Origin: Pseudomonadota bacterium
GTDB taxonomy: Bacteria; Pseudomonadota; Gammaproteobacteria; Burkholderiales; Burkholderiaceae_C
Assembly (NCBI GenBank): GCA_021845505.1
Contig: JAJZVU010000007.1
Span: forward strand, 52,379-116,378
Reading direction: 5' to 3'
Length of the DNA stretch: 64,000 nt
The position numbers and the translations under genes are program-made. Positions 36,143-45,916 of this stretch are shown here, piece after piece. The notes under the pieces are model-generated. The model was not told the origin of the DNA. It saw only the letters and a program-made list of their open reading frames with translations, and ran no database searches. How positions within the stretch are numbered: the first letter of the stretch is position 1; the number at the start of each line of letters is the position of its first letter.

Positions 36143-37161
36143 GCGCGGATGCACCGGCCAGCCTGCGCATCGAGCTTGGGGACGCCACGGCATTCGACTT
36201 TCCGCTCCACGAGGACAGCTTGCTGCGTGCAGCGTTGCGCGCGGGCCTGCCGTGGCCTTACGAATGCAGCGTGGGTGGCTGCGGCAGCTGCCGTTTCGAT
36301 CTGATCGAGGGGGAAGTCGAAGATCTGTGGCCCGGAGCTCCGGGCCTGGGACAGCGCGAGAGGGCGCGTGGGCGCCGCCTTGCGTGCCAGTCGCGGCCGC
36401 TCACCGCGCTGCGCATCAAGGCGCGGCTCGACGCAATCGACCCCGCGCTGCACCCGGCGCGCCGCATGAGTGTGCGCTTGCTGCAGCGACGCGCGCTGAG
36501 TGCCGACATGGCCGAATTCACCTTCGAGTCCACCGAGCCGGCGCAATTCCTCGCAGGGCAATACGCGTTGTTCCACTGGCCGGGCGTACACGGGCCGCGG
36601 GCGTATTCGATGAGCAATCTGCCGAACCACTCGGGCCGGTGGTCCTTCATCGTGCGTCGAGTGCCGCATGGCGCCGGCAGCCGTGCCCTGTTCGACGGGC
36701 TCATCGCAGGCGCGCAATACGACATGGACGGTCCCTACGGGCATGCCTACTATCGGCAGGAGACACCGCGCGATATCGTCTGCGTGGCGGGCGGATCCGG
36801 TCTCGCCCCGATGTTGTCCATCGTGCGTGCCTTCGTCGCCCGGCCCGCCGGGCGACGCCTGCACATCTACTACGGCGTGCGCAATCAGCATGAACTGGCG
36901 AGCGCTGACGACCTGCAGGCACTCGCAGACGCCGGGCTGGTGGACCTCACGGTGGTGCTCTCCCAGCCCGCGGCATCCCCCACCTGGAGCGGCGCCACCG
37001 GGTTCGTGCATGAACACGTCGAGCGCGACCTTGGTGCGCGGGCGCGGGGCATGGAGCATTACCTCGCCGGACCTCCTCCGATGCTCGACGCGATGCAGGA
37101 CTACCTGCTGCTACGCGCCGGGGTGCCACACCCGCAGATTCATTTCGACCGGTTTGTCTGA
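36139..37161 (+). CDS. tmoF: Toluene monooxygenase NADH:ferredoxin reductase
   Basis: A 340-residue reductase that takes electrons from NADH to FAD and a plant-type 2Fe-2S cluster, then to TmoC. The cluster motif is Cys43-x4-Cys48-x2-Cys51 with Cys83 further on; the FAD motif R-A-Y-S-M-S-N lies near residue 155 and the NAD motif G-G-S-G-L-A-P near 218. GTG 36139 overlaps the tmoE TGA (GTGA), the tightest junction of the operon. It is the final tmo structural gene, facing the convergent regulator genes. Confidence 0.93.
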   Translation: MSADAPASLRIELGDATAFDFPLHEDSLLRAALRAGLPWPYECSVGGCGSCRFDLIEGEVEDLWPGAPGLGQRERARGRRLACQSRPLTALRIKARLDAIDPALHPARRMSVRLLQRRALSADMAEFTFESTEPAQFLAGQYALFHWPGVHGPRAYSMSNLPNHSGRWSFIVRRVPHGAGSRALFDGLIAGAQYDMDGPYGHAYYRQETPRDIVCVAGGSGLAPMLSIVRAFVARPAGRRLHIYYGVRNQHELASADDLQALADAGLVDLTVVLSQPAASPTWSGATGFVHEHVERDLGARARGMEHYLAGPPPMLDAMQDYLLLRAGVPHPQIHFDRFV

Positions 37162-37168
37162 GGCTCGC

Positions 37169-37192
37169 GCAAGGCCATTTCAGCGGCCTTGC
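37169..37192. terminator. Hairpin between tmoF and the response regulator gene
   Basis: GCAAGGCC (37169-37176) and GGCCTTGC (37185-37192) form a perfect 8-base stem with an 8-base loop in the 18-base convergent gap and across the regulator stop codon. It probably ends both transcripts; no T run is present. Confidence 0.5.
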
Positions 37193-37803
37193 TGCGCCAG
37201 CATGGCCAGCAGCGCCGGCACGCTGCCGGCGCGCATCTTCTCCATGATGTTGTGGCGGTGCACCTTCACGGTGACCTCGGAGATGCCCAGTCTGTCTGCG
37301 GCCTGCTTGTTGCGCAGACCCTGGATCATCAATGCCAGCACCTCGCGCTCGCGCTGCGTCAAAGTATCGAGTCGCGCCCGCACCAACGCCCGGTCCGCGG
37401 CTTCGCGCAGCGCGTCGCGGTCGATGCGAAGGGCTTGCGCGATGGCGTCCAGCAGATCCTGGTCGCGAAACGGCTTGGGCAGGAATTCCACCGCACCTGC
37501 CTTGATTGCGCGCACGGTCATCGGGATATCCCCGTGGCCGGTGATGAAGATGATGGGCGGGCTGCGCGGCCAGGCCGTCATCTCGCGCTGCAGGTCGAGG
37601 CCGCTGAGCCCGGGCATGCGCACGTCCAGCACGACGCAGGCCTCGCGCTCGATCGGGCACCGGCAACGCTCGATGAATTCGCTGGCCGATGCATAGGCCT
37701 CGACGTTCAGACCCACGGAACGGATGAGGCTGCTCAGCGCCTCGCGCACCGACAGGTCGTCGTCGACCACGAACACCGTGGCGCCGTCGCGTGCTCCGTG
37801 CAT
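37180..37803 (-). CDS. tmoT: TmoT/TodT-like response regulator
   Basis: A 207-residue two-component regulator. The receiver domain (about 8-125) has Asp14/Asp15, phospho-acceptor Asp60 in V-V-L-D-V-R-M-P and the lysine in L-P-K-P-F; a LuxR/NarL-type helix-turn-helix follows (about 140-200; L-T-Q-R-E-R-E-V-L). It starts 7 bases after the TodS-like kinase gene, so kinase and regulator are made together. TodT/TmoT activates toluene catabolic operons when its kinase senses aromatics. It is convergent with tmoF, an arrangement that keeps the regulator beside its target operon. Confidence 0.9.
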   Translation of the reverse strand: MHGARDGATVFVVDDDLSVREALSSLIRSVGLNVEAYASASEFIERCRCPIEREACVVLDVRMPGLSGLDLQREMTAWPRSPPIIFITGHGDIPMTVRAIKAGAVEFLPKPFRDQDLLDAIAQALRIDRDALREAADRALVRARLDTLTQREREVLALMIQGLRNKQAADRLGISEVTVKVHRHNIMEKMRAGSVPALLAMLAQQGR

Positions 37804-37810
37804 GGCCTGC

Positions 37811-40762
37811 CTACATCCGCAACGGCTCGCCGGGCAGCACGAAGGAGAACTCGGCGCCCGACCCCTGCCCGCAAGCCACCCACAGGCGCCCACCATGGGA
37901 TTCGACGATCGAACGGCTGATGGCAAGGCCCATGCCCATGCCTCCGGGCTTGGTCGTATGGAAGGCCTCGAAGATGGTCTCGCTGCACGCCGGATCGATG
38001 CCTGCTCCGCTGTCCCGCACGTCCACGCGCACGGCGCCGTCAGGTAGCGCCCGCACGCCCAGATCGACCACGCGCCTGCCCGAGCCCTGCGCGCTGACAG
38101 CCTCGATCGCATTGATCACCAGGTTGAGCACGACTTGCTGGATCTGCACCCGATCCCCCACGACCTGAGGCAAGCCCGCCCCGGCCTCGAAGCGCAGCAG
38201 CGCCGCGGCACTCTCCGCCTCCTTGCGCACCAGGCCCAGGACCTCGGCGATGACCTCGGCCAGATGCATCGGCTCGCGCTGCAACTGGCCCGGCTTGAGG
38301 AAATTACGGATGCGGGCGATGACCTGGCTGGCGCGATTGGCGTCACGGATGATGCGTTGGACCGCCGAACGGGCCTCGCCATCGTCCGCCGGTTCCGCGT
38401 CCAGCCAGCGCAGGCAGGCATGCCCGTTGGCGACGATGGCGGCCAGCGGCTGGTTGACCTCGTGTGCGATCGATGCCGCCAGCTCGCCAAGCGTGGAAGC
38501 GCGTGTCACTCGGGCCAGTTCGCTCTGCACCCGGTGCAGCGCTTCCTCCGCGCGGCGCCGCTCGCTGATATCGTCGGCAACAACAATGAGGAAGCGTTCT
38601 CCGTCGCCTTGATCGCTCACGTAGGCCACGCTGGTATTGGCCCACACCAGCACTTGGTCCTTGCGCTGGAAGCGCCGCTGCAGGTGGTATTGGCCGAGCG
38701 AACCCTGAAGCAGCGCGCCCACGCGGGCGCGCGCCGCGGCACGGTCCTCCACGGGGGTGATACGCTCGAGCGTCAGGCCGCACAGCTCGTCCTCGTCGTA
38801 CTGCAGCATGCCGCAGAACGCCGGGTTGGCCGCGCGTATGCGCCCGCCCTCCTCGGCCAACAGGATGCCCACCGGCGAGTGCTGGAACATCGTGGCCCAG
38901 CGATGCTCCGACTCCTGCAGCGCCCTGCGGCTGCCGATGAGCTCACGTGCAAGCAGGCTGAGGTCGTTGGTCTGCGAGGCGAGTTCCCGGCGCAACGCGT
39001 CACGTGCACGCTTCATGGTGGCGAGATTGCGAACCCTGGCACGCAGTTCGTGCGCCGAGAAGGGCTTGGTCACGTAGTCCTGTGCGAGGCCTGCGAGCAG
39101 TCGCGCGCGCAGTGTCTCGTCCTGCTTGGCCGACAGCACCAGGACCGGGGTATCGCGCAATGGAGGATGTCCGCGCAGCCGCTCGATCAGCCTGTCGCCG
39201 CCAAGCCGCGGAAGCATCAGATCGGTCACCACCAGGTCGGGCTGCAGGCGCAGCGCCGTCGCTTCCGCCTGTTCGCCATCGGCCACCTCCGCCACGTGGT
39301 GCTCGCTCGCCAGCGCGTGCGCGACGAAACGCCGCATCTCGGCATTGTCCTCGACGACCAGCACCAAGGCGCGATCATCATCGCGCTGCGGCACCCCGTC
39401 CAGCACGGCGCATCCGGCGTGTCCCCGCCGGCCTGCCGTCGTCCCTTCTGCCCCGACGGCCAGGGCCAATTCGGCCAGGGTGCCCGCCACGTCGGCGGGA
39501 CTGGCCAGCTCCTGCGGACCCGGCAGGGCAAGCGTGCCTTCGCCGCACGCCTGTAACGGGATCTCCACCTGGAACAGGGAGCCGCCCCCAGGAGCGTCGA
39601 TCACGCCGATGGTGCCGGAGTGCAATTCGACAAACTCCTTCGCAATCGCCAGGCCCAGACCGGTTCCAGCGTGGTTGCGGGTCGTGCCAGCCTGCAGCTG
39701 CCGGAAACGCTCGAACACCGCACTGTGCATCTCCTTGTCGATCCCCGGGCCGGAGTCCTGCACGCTCAGCAGCGCGCGGGCCTCTGGCAGCGGCTGCAGC
39801 GACAGCCGGATGCGTCCCCCGTCGGGAGTGAACTTGAAGGCATTGGAAAGCAGGTTCAAGACCACTCGCTCGAGCTTTTCCGGGTCGACCTGCGCGGGCA
39901 TCGTCGGGGGAGTCTCGACCACATAGGTGAGCGAGCGCTGCGGAGCCAGCGCATGGAACTGCTCGCCGACCAGTCGCACGATCGCCGCCAGGTCGCAGCG
40001 CTCGCAACGCAATGCCATCTTGCGCGCGTCGATCTTCGACAGATCGAGCAGGTCGTTGACATGCTTGAGCAGCACGACCGCGTTGCGCCGCACCACTTCG
40101 AGGTGCCGCCTTTGCTCCTCGCCGAGGCCGGTAGCGTGCTCCAGCATCTCGTCGACCGGCCCGAGGATGAGCGTGAGCGGCGTGCGCAACTCGTGGCTGA
40201 CATTGGCGAAAAGGTCGCTTTTCAGCTGGTCGAGCTTGCGGATGCGCTCGAGCAGACCCTGCAGTTCCGCCGTCTTGCGTGCGACCTCCGCCTCGGCACG
40301 TTTCTTCTCGGTGATGTCGCGCCCCTCGGCGAGAAGGAAGACCACGTCGCCCCGCGCATCGCGCACCGGCAGCAGCGAGAAGTCGACGATGATGGTGGCC
40401 TCGCCCGACGCGCGGCCGTACACCTCGAGATCGCAGCGGATGAATTCCCCTCCGCGAGCGCGCTGCACGAAGTCGCGCAGCGTCTCGGTGACTTCGCGCG
40501 ACACCTGGAACCAGCGCGCCTCCCAGAAGGGCTTGCCGCGGATGCTGTGCATGTCCACGCCGGCGCCATCCAGGGCGGCCCGGTTGATCTCCAGCGTCAT
40601 GCCGTCGGCGCTCAGCAGGCCGACGAACTGGTACATGCCATCCAGCACGACCCGGGCCAGCTTCTCGCGATGCGACTGCAAGTCGTCGTCGAGCGACAGC
40701 ACCACATCGCCCACGCGCAACGCGGCATGGGATCCAAACAAGCGTCTGACGCGATCCAGCAC
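37811..40762 (-). CDS. tmoS: TodS/TmoS-like double sensor histidine kinase
   Basis: A 983-residue soluble hybrid kinase with the rare TodS order: PAS sensor (about 35-155), first kinase core with His190 in S-H-E-L-R-T-P, receiver domain with Asp514 in V-T-D-L-M-L-P, second PAS (about 620-735) and second kinase core with His767 in S-I-A-H-E-V-N-Q-P. Phe46, Ile74, Phe79 and Glu146 fall at positions I recall as ligand-contacting in TodS, so aromatic hydrocarbons are likely effectors. No membrane segment is present. GTG 40762 is the start; no ATG fits upstream. It is transcribed ahead of the response regulator gene. Confidence 0.94.
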   Translation of the reverse strand: MLDRVRRLFGSHAALRVGDVVLSLDDDLQSHREKLARVVLDGMYQFVGLLSADGMTLEINRAALDGAGVDMHSIRGKPFWEARWFQVSREVTETLRDFVQRARGGEFIRCDLEVYGRASGEATIIVDFSLLPVRDARGDVVFLLAEGRDITEKKRAEAEVARKTAELQGLLERIRKLDQLKSDLFANVSHELRTPLTLILGPVDEMLEHATGLGEEQRRHLEVVRRNAVVLLKHVNDLLDLSKIDARKMALRCERCDLAAIVRLVGEQFHALAPQRSLTYVVETPPTMPAQVDPEKLERVVLNLLSNAFKFTPDGGRIRLSLQPLPEARALLSVQDSGPGIDKEMHSAVFERFRQLQAGTTRNHAGTGLGLAIAKEFVELHSGTIGVIDAPGGGSLFQVEIPLQACGEGTLALPGPQELASPADVAGTLAELALAVGAEGTTAGRRGHAGCAVLDGVPQRDDDRALVLVVEDNAEMRRFVAHALASEHHVAEVADGEQAEATALRLQPDLVVTDLMLPRLGGDRLIERLRGHPPLRDTPVLVLSAKQDETLRARLLAGLAQDYVTKPFSAHELRARVRNLATMKRARDALRRELASQTNDLSLLARELIGSRRALQESEHRWATMFQHSPVGILLAEEGGRIRAANPAFCGMLQYDEDELCGLTLERITPVEDRAAARARVGALLQGSLGQYHLQRRFQRKDQVLVWANTSVAYVSDQGDGERFLIVVADDISERRRAEEALHRVQSELARVTRASTLGELAASIAHEVNQPLAAIVANGHACLRWLDAEPADDGEARSAVQRIIRDANRASQVIARIRNFLKPGQLQREPMHLAEVIAEVLGLVRKEAESAAALLRFEAGAGLPQVVGDRVQIQQVVLNLVINAIEAVSAQGSGRRVVDLGVRALPDGAVRVDVRDSGAGIDPACSETIFEAFHTTKPGGMGMGLAISRSIVESHGGRLWVACGQGSGAEFSFVLPGEPLRM

Positions 40763-41034
40763 GGGCCTACCCCTGGTGATTGCGCGATGCTACTTGCCTG
40801 TACGCGGCGGCACATCCGGCGAATCCAGCACCCGCGCCCGGCTGTAGGGGGCTGGGTGCCGGTGTTCCGCGACCAGCGCAGCGACGAGACGGCTGCCGCC
40901 GGTCTCGGCAGGCCCAAGCCAGGCGCTGGTCGACCCTCGCAGCCCTCCCGGCGGCATCGCCTGCCGCTCGCTACCATGTGCTGGCGGCGCCGGGCGCGAC
41001 CGTCCCGCGTGATCCGCCGCAGCCGGAGCCCGTC

Positions 41035-42237
41035 TTGACACCGACCTCGACCTCGAGCAGCTTGCAGGACTTCCTCGGCTACGCCGTGCTGTGGCTGGTC
41101 GGCGCCTGCCTGCGGCTGAGCATCCTGGTCGTGCCGCCTCTGCTGCCGCAGCTGCACGCCGCGCTGGCGCTGAGCGAAGGCCAGGTCGGGCTGCTGTCTT
41201 CGCTGCCCGCGCTGATGTTCGCGCTGGCAGCGGTACCCGGTGCGTTCCTGGTCGCGCGGCTGGGCATCGGCGGCACGCTGCTGGCGGGGCTGGCGCTCAA
41301 TGCGCTGGGTTGCGCCGCGCGCGGCGCCGTGCCCAGCGTGGGCCTGCTCTATGCGTCGACGATGGTCATGGCGGCCGGGGTGTCGATCAGCCAGCCGGCG
41401 CTGCCGCCGCTGGTGCGCATGCGCTTTCCCCGGCACGTGGGCTTTGCCACCGCGGTGTACACCAACGGCCTGCTGGTCGGCGAGCTGCTGGCCGCCTCGC
41501 TGACCGCCCCGCTGGTGCTGCCGCTGGTCGGCCACAGCTGGCAGGCGACGTTTGCCGTGTGGGCGCTGCCCGTCGTGCTGACCGCGCTGCTGGTGCTGGC
41601 CTTCGGTCGCCACCTGATTCCCCGCCAGCACCCGGCGACCCAGTCCAGACTGTGGCTGCCGGACTGGAAGAACCCGCTGATCTGGCGCCTCGGTCTGCTG
41701 CTCGGCGGGGTCAACGCGCTGTACTTTGTCGCCAACGCCTTCCTGCCCGATTTCGCCACCGCCGCCGGTCACCCCGCGCTGATCGAAAGCGCCCTCACCG
41801 CGCTCAACCTGAGCCAGATCCCCGCCTCCTTCCTGATGCTGCTGCTGGCCGGGCGGCTGGCCACCCGCCGCTGGGCCTACGTGGCCACCGCGGCGCTGTC
41901 GCTGCTCAGCGTGCTGGGCATCCTGCTTTCCAGCGACGGCGGAATCGTGTTCTGGTGCGCGGTGCTGGGCTTCAGCAACTCCATCACGCTGGTGCTGGCC
42001 TTCGCGCTGCCCTCGCTGCTGTGCGCCCCCGCCGACGTGCCGCGCACCTCGGCCGGCATGTTCACCGTCAGCTACGGCTGGGCGATGCTGGTGTCGATCT
42101 CCAGCGGCCAGCTGTGGGACTGGACGCGTTCGCCGCTGAGCGGAATCGCCCCTCTGGCGGTGTGCGCGCTGATCACCGCAGCGCTGGCCTCCACGCTGGT
42201 GTTCGCGCCCGCGACGGCGAGCGCGACAGCGCACTGA
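41035..42237 (+). CDS. MFS transporter (CynX/NimT type)
   Basis: A 400-residue inner-membrane transporter with 12 hydrophobic segments. The R-L-S-I-L-V-V-P-P-L-L-P segment in helix 1, L-L-S-S-L-P-A-L-M-F in helix 2 and the central break with K-N-P-L-I-W-R resemble the cyanate/nitroimidazole (CynX/NimT) group, which handles small anions or drugs. A TTG start at 41035 is chosen because GGAG stands six bases before it and the first helix follows directly. It is divergent from the tmoS gene, 272 bases away, with no clear substrate link. Confidence 0.82.
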   Translation: MTPTSTSSSLQDFLGYAVLWLVGACLRLSILVVPPLLPQLHAALALSEGQVGLLSSLPALMFALAAVPGAFLVARLGIGGTLLAGLALNALGCAARGAVPSVGLLYASTMVMAAGVSISQPALPPLVRMRFPRHVGFATAVYTNGLLVGELLAASLTAPLVLPLVGHSWQATFAVWALPVVLTALLVLAFGRHLIPRQHPATQSRLWLPDWKNPLIWRLGLLLGGVNALYFVANAFLPDFATAAGHPALIESALTALNLSQIPASFLMLLLAGRLATRRWAYVATAALSLLSVLGILLSSDGGIVFWCAVLGFSNSITLVLAFALPSLLCAPADVPRTSAGMFTVSYGWAMLVSISSGQLWDWTRSPLSGIAPLAVCALITAALASTLVFAPATASATAH

Positions 42238-42250
42238 GCGCAGCGCCTGC

Positions 42251-43555
42251 ATGGCCCGCAGCCGCGAGGGCGAACTGCGCAGCCGCCGCCGGCTGGCGGG
42301 CGCGCTGCTGGCGCTGGCGCTGCTGGCCGCCGGCGGCGGCGCGCTGCTCGAGTCGCGCGGCATCGCCTGGGCCGCGTGGCTGCGCGCCGCCGGCGAGGCG
42401 GCGACGGTCGGCGGGCTGGCCGACTGGTTCGCGGTGGTCGCGCTGTTCCGCCATCCGCTGGGCCAGCGCTGGATCCCCCATACCGCGATCATCCCGGCCA
42501 ACAAGGCGCGCATCGCCGACAACCTGGCCGGCTTCGTGCGCGACCAGTTCCTCGAACCCCAGGCGCTGGTGGCCAGGCTGCGCTTGTTCGACCCGGCCGA
42601 GCGGCTGGCGCAGTGGCTGGTCGAGCCGGCGCGGCTCGACGCGTTCGCGCGGCGGGCGCGGCAACTCGGCCTGCGCGCGCTGGACTGGCTGGACGACACC
42701 CGACTGCGCGAGGCCTCGCGCCGGCTGCTGCTCGACGCGCTGCAGCGCTGGGACGCCGCGCGCAGCGCCGGCCAGCTGCTGGAGCTGCTGACCCGCGACG
42801 GCCGCCACCAGCAGCTGCTCGACGAGGCGCTGGGGCGCGTCGGCGATTACCTGGCGCGCGACGAGGTCAAGCAGCGGCTGTCGGCGCTGATGGTGCGCCA
42901 TGCCCGGCAGCAATGGCCGGCGGTCACCGCGCTGGTCGACAGTGTGAAATCCGTCGACTCGATGGGGGACTACCTGGCCGACAGGCTGGCGCGCGCGCTG
43001 CTGCAGGAACTGCAGGACATCCTGCAGCAACCCGAGCACCCTGTGCGCGCCGACTACGACGACAAGGCGCGGCAATGGATCGAGCGGCTGCTCGGCGACC
43101 CCGCGCTGCAGCAGCAGCTGCAGGACCTGAAGGCGCGGCTGCTCGACCAGCCGACCGTGCAGGCCTACGCCGACGCGCTGGCGCGAGAGGCGCGCGACTG
43201 GCTCGCTGCCGACCTGGCGCGCGAGGACTCGACGCTTGCCGTGCGGCTGCGCGACGCCCTCGCGGCCTTCGGCGGCAGCCTGGGCGCCGACCCGGCGCTG
43301 CGCCAGGCCATCAACGAACATGTGCTGGACGGCGCGTCCCGCCTGGCGGTGCAGTTGCGCGACGCGCTGGGCGCGCATATCGCGCACACCGTCCGCGCGT
43401 GGGACGACGCGACCATGGTGCGCGAACTCGAGCTCAGCATCGGCAAGGATCTGCAGGCCATCCGCCTCAACGGCACGCTGGTCGGCGCGCTGGCCGGACT
43501 GGCGCTGCACGCGGTGCTGCAGTGGGCGCCGGTCGTGCCGTCGTGGCTGCACTGA
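42251..43555 (+). CDS. DUF445 family membrane-associated protein
   Basis: A 434-residue protein of the DUF445 (YjiN-like) family. An N-terminal hydrophobic segment (about 15-35), the diagnostic G-G-L-A-D-W-F-A-V-V-A-L-F-R-H-P-L-G near residues 54-71, and P-H-T-A-I-I-P-x-N-K-x-R-I-A near 77-90 are followed by long amphipathic helices and a hydrophobic C-terminal segment. The family sits at the inner membrane and has no established function. It starts 13 bases after the MFS gene, so the two are likely co-transcribed. Confidence 0.88.
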   Translation: MARSREGELRSRRRLAGALLALALLAAGGGALLESRGIAWAAWLRAAGEAATVGGLADWFAVVALFRHPLGQRWIPHTAIIPANKARIADNLAGFVRDQFLEPQALVARLRLFDPAERLAQWLVEPARLDAFARRARQLGLRALDWLDDTRLREASRRLLLDALQRWDAARSAGQLLELLTRDGRHQQLLDEALGRVGDYLARDEVKQRLSALMVRHARQQWPAVTALVDSVKSVDSMGDYLADRLARALLQELQDILQQPEHPVRADYDDKARQWIERLLGDPALQQQLQDLKARLLDQPTVQAYADALAREARDWLAADLAREDSTLAVRLRDALAAFGGSLGADPALRQAINEHVLDGASRLAVQLRDALGAHIAHTVRAWDDATMVRELELSIGKDLQAIRLNGTLVGALAGLALHAVLQWAPVVPSWLH

Positions 43556-43568
43556 CGCCGCGACCCTC

Positions 43569-44450
43569 TCAGCCCTCGTAGAGCTTGAGCAGCGCCTGCG
43601 TGCCGTCGCGTCCGCAGCCGCGCGCGGCCATGCGCTCGTACAGGCCCTTGGCCAGCGCCAGCCCCGGCAGTTCCAGCCCCATGCGCTGGGCTTCGCCGAG
43701 CGCGATCCCCAGGTCCTTGAGGAAGTGCTCGATGAAAAAGCCCGGCGCGAAATCGCCCTGGATCATGCGCTGCCCCAGCACGTTGAGCTGGAAGCCCGAG
43801 GCCGCGCCGCCGCCGATGGATTGCAGGACCGTCTGCGGGTCGAGTCCGGCGCGGCGCGCATAGGCCAGTCCCTCGGCGACGCCGACGATGGTCGAGGCGA
43901 TGACGATCTGGTTGCACATCTTGGTGTGCTGGCCGGCGCCGGCGGCGCCTTGCAGCACGATGTTCGTCCCCATGCGCTGCAGCACCGGCAGCGCGGCTTC
44001 GAAGGGCGCGCGCTCGCCCCCCACCATGATCGACAGCTTGGCGTCGCGCGCGCCGATGTCCCCGCCCGAGACCGGAGCGTCCAGCGACGCGCATCCGGCG
44101 GCGCGGGCCGCCTCGGCGATGCGCACCGCCAGCGCCGGGCTGGAGGTGGTCATGTCCACCAGCAGGGTACCGGGGCGGGCGCGCGCCACGATGCCGCCTT
44201 CGCCCAGGTAGATCTGCTCGACGTCGGAGGGAAAGCCCACCATGGTGATGACCATGTCGCAGGCCGCCGCCACGTCGCCCGCGCTGTCGCACCAGCGCGC
44301 TCCGCGCGCCAGCAGCTCGTCGGCCTTGGCTCGCGAGCGGTTGTAGACATGCAGTTCATGGCCCGCGGCCAGGATATGCCCGGCCATGCTGCGACCCATG
44401 AGCCCCAGTCCGACGAAGCCGATGCGGCGGGGTGCTCCAGGTTGGTTCAT
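43569..44450 (-). CDS. 3-hydroxyisobutyrate dehydrogenase-family oxidoreductase
   Basis: A 293-residue NAD(P)-dependent dehydrogenase with Rossmann motif G-F-V-G-L-G-L-M-G near residue 11, the canonical substrate loop D-A-P-V-S-G-G near 123-129, and the catalytic lysine in H-T-K-M-C-N-Q near 177. These match tartronate semialdehyde reductase, glyoxylate reductase and 3-hydroxyisobutyrate dehydrogenase. The canonical loop distinguishes it from the paralogue at 1479-2360. It is convergent with the DUF445 gene and divergent from the glutathione transferase gene; no pathway partner is adjacent. Confidence 0.9.
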   Translation of the reverse strand: MNQPGAPRRIGFVGLGLMGRSMAGHILAAGHELHVYNRSRAKADELLARGARWCDSAGDVAAACDMVITMVGFPSDVEQIYLGEGGIVARARPGTLLVDMTTSSPALAVRIAEAARAAGCASLDAPVSGGDIGARDAKLSIMVGGERAPFEAALPVLQRMGTNIVLQGAAGAGQHTKMCNQIVIASTIVGVAEGLAYARRAGLDPQTVLQSIGGGAASGFQLNVLGQRMIQGDFAPGFFIEHFLKDLGIALGEAQRMGLELPGLALAKGLYERMAARGCGRDGTQALLKLYEG

Positions 44451-44594
44451 CGTGCTGCCTCCAGGGTGTCGGGGGAAGGCCGCGGCGTGCGGCGCCTCGC
44501 GCCCGGCATCGTAGAACAGCTTGGCAGGCGCGCGCCGGCCGCGCCGCGCTGGCTACACTGTCCGACCGACCCACCCCGCGAGGCGCCGCCGTCG

Positions 44595-45281
44595 ATGTAC
44601 CAGCTCGTGATCGGCAACAAGAACTATTCGTCCTGGTCGATGCGCCCCTGGGTGCTGCTGCGCGCGCTGGGAATCGGCTTCGACGAGCTGCGGCTGCGCT
44701 TCGACGGCTTCGGCGCCGACTCGGCCTTCAAGCGCGACCTGCAGCGCTACGGCGGCGCCGGGCGCGTCCCGCTGCTGCTCGACGGCGACCTGGCGGTGTG
44801 GGACAGCGCGGCGATCGCCGAATACCTGCACGAAGACCACCCCGCGGTCTGGCCCGCCGAGCGCCGCGCCCGCGCGCAGGCGCGCAGCGCATGCGCCGAA
44901 ATGCACTCGGGCTTCCAGGCCCTGCGCCAGCACTGCCCGATGAACATCGAGGCCACGCTGCACGAGGTCGGCGCGGCCATCTGGCGCGAGCAGCCGCAGG
45001 TGCGCGCCGACCTGGAGCGCATCGCCCAGCTGTGGAGCGCAGCGCTGCACGCCCATGGCGGGCCGATGCTGTACGGCGAGTTCAGCTACGCCGATGCCTG
45101 CTTCGCCCCGGTGTGCATGCGGGTGCGCAGCTACGGCCTGCCGCTGGACGACACCGCGCAAGCCTACGTGCAACGGGTCTGCCAACTGCCGGCGGTTGCG
45201 CAATGGATCGCCGAGGCCTGCTCCGAGCACGACTTCCTGGACTGGGCCGAACCCTACCGCCAGGCGCCGCCCAGGGCTTGA
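44595..45281 (+). CDS. Glutathione S-transferase
   Basis: A 228-residue GST. The thioredoxin-like N-terminal domain has N-Y-S-S-W-S-M-R-P-W near residues 10-19 (catalytic Ser likely), G-R-V-P-L-L-L near 56-62 and the glutathione motif W-D-S-A-A-I-A-E-Y-L near 69-78; an all-helical domain follows. The N-terminus resembles the YfcF/maleylacetoacetate isomerase-like bacterial group. ATG 44595 gives the normal start. The neighbouring genes give no substrate clue. Confidence 0.9.
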   Translation: MYQLVIGNKNYSSWSMRPWVLLRALGIGFDELRLRFDGFGADSAFKRDLQRYGGAGRVPLLLDGDLAVWDSAAIAEYLHEDHPAVWPAERRARAQARSACAEMHSGFQALRQHCPMNIEATLHEVGAAIWREQPQVRADLERIAQLWSAALHAHGGPMLYGEFSYADACFAPVCMRVRSYGLPLDDTAQAYVQRVCQLPAVAQWIAEACSEHDFLDWAEPYRQAPPRA

Positions 45282-45292
45282 CGCGGCGCGGC

Positions 45293-45320
45293 GCAGGCGG
45301 CTCAGGCGGCAGCCGCCTGC
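45293..45320. terminator. Hairpin between convergent genes
   Basis: GCAGGCGGC (45293-45301) and GCCGCCTGC (45312-45320) form a 9-base stem around a 10-base loop, between the GST and methyltransferase genes. There is no T run. Confidence 0.4.
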
Positions 45321-45916
45321 GGGACTTGCAGGGTGTAGCGGAAGGACTCGACGCGCGCCGGCGGCAGGTTGCGCCACACCAGCTGGGTGTACTCGCGCTC
45401 GAAGCCCTGGGCCATGCCGATGTAGCTGGCGTGCAGCGCGTAGCTGAACTGGATGAACACCGTCTGCGGCGAAGCGATCGCCGAAACCTGGTCGAGGATC
45501 TGGCGCACCTGCTGCGCGGGCAGGCTGCGCAGCGGAAGGCTGGAGACGATCGCCCGCACGCGGTGGCAGCGCAGCCATTCGAAGGAAGCCAGCTGCGCGG
45601 CATCGCCGTGGATCAGGCGCACCGCGGGGAAGCGCCTGGACAGCTGGCGCGCCAGTGCCTCCGAGCGCTCCACCAGCACCAGGTCCTTGGCCGCCACGCC
45701 GTGGCGCAGCAGCGCGGTGGTCACCGCGCCGCCGCCGGGTCCGAGTTCCACCACCAGGCCCTTGCCGTGGGGCACCAGGCTGGCGATGCGCCGCGCCAGC
45801 ACCGGCGAACTCGGGCATAGCGCACCGATCTGCCGGGGGTGGCGAAGGAATTCCCGCATGAACTGCCAATACGCCACCGCGGCCGAGCCGGAGCGGCTTC
45901 TCCCTGCTTTATGCAT
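45302..45916 (-). CDS. Class I SAM-dependent methyltransferase (PmtA-like)
   Basis: A 204-residue Rossmann methyltransferase. F-L-R-H-P-R-Q-I-G-A-L-C-P-S-S near residues 22-36, the SAM motif V-E-L-G-P-G-G-G-A-V-T near 55-65 and a later S-S-L-P-L-R-S-L segment match the phospholipid N-methyltransferase (PmtA)/rRNA adenine methyltransferase-like group, which methylates phosphatidylethanolamine. The ATG at 45916 is preferred to a longer start because the first 13 codons of the longer frame are unconserved. Its specific substrate is not certain. Confidence 0.8.
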   Translation of the reverse strand: MHKAGRSRSGSAAVAYWQFMREFLRHPRQIGALCPSSPVLARRIASLVPHGKGLVVELGPGGGAVTTALLRHGVAAKDLVLVERSEALARQLSRRFPAVRLIHGDAAQLASFEWLRCHRVRAIVSSLPLRSLPAQQVRQILDQVSAIASPQTVFIQFSYALHASYIGMAQGFEREYTQLVWRNLPPARVESFRYTLQVPQAAAA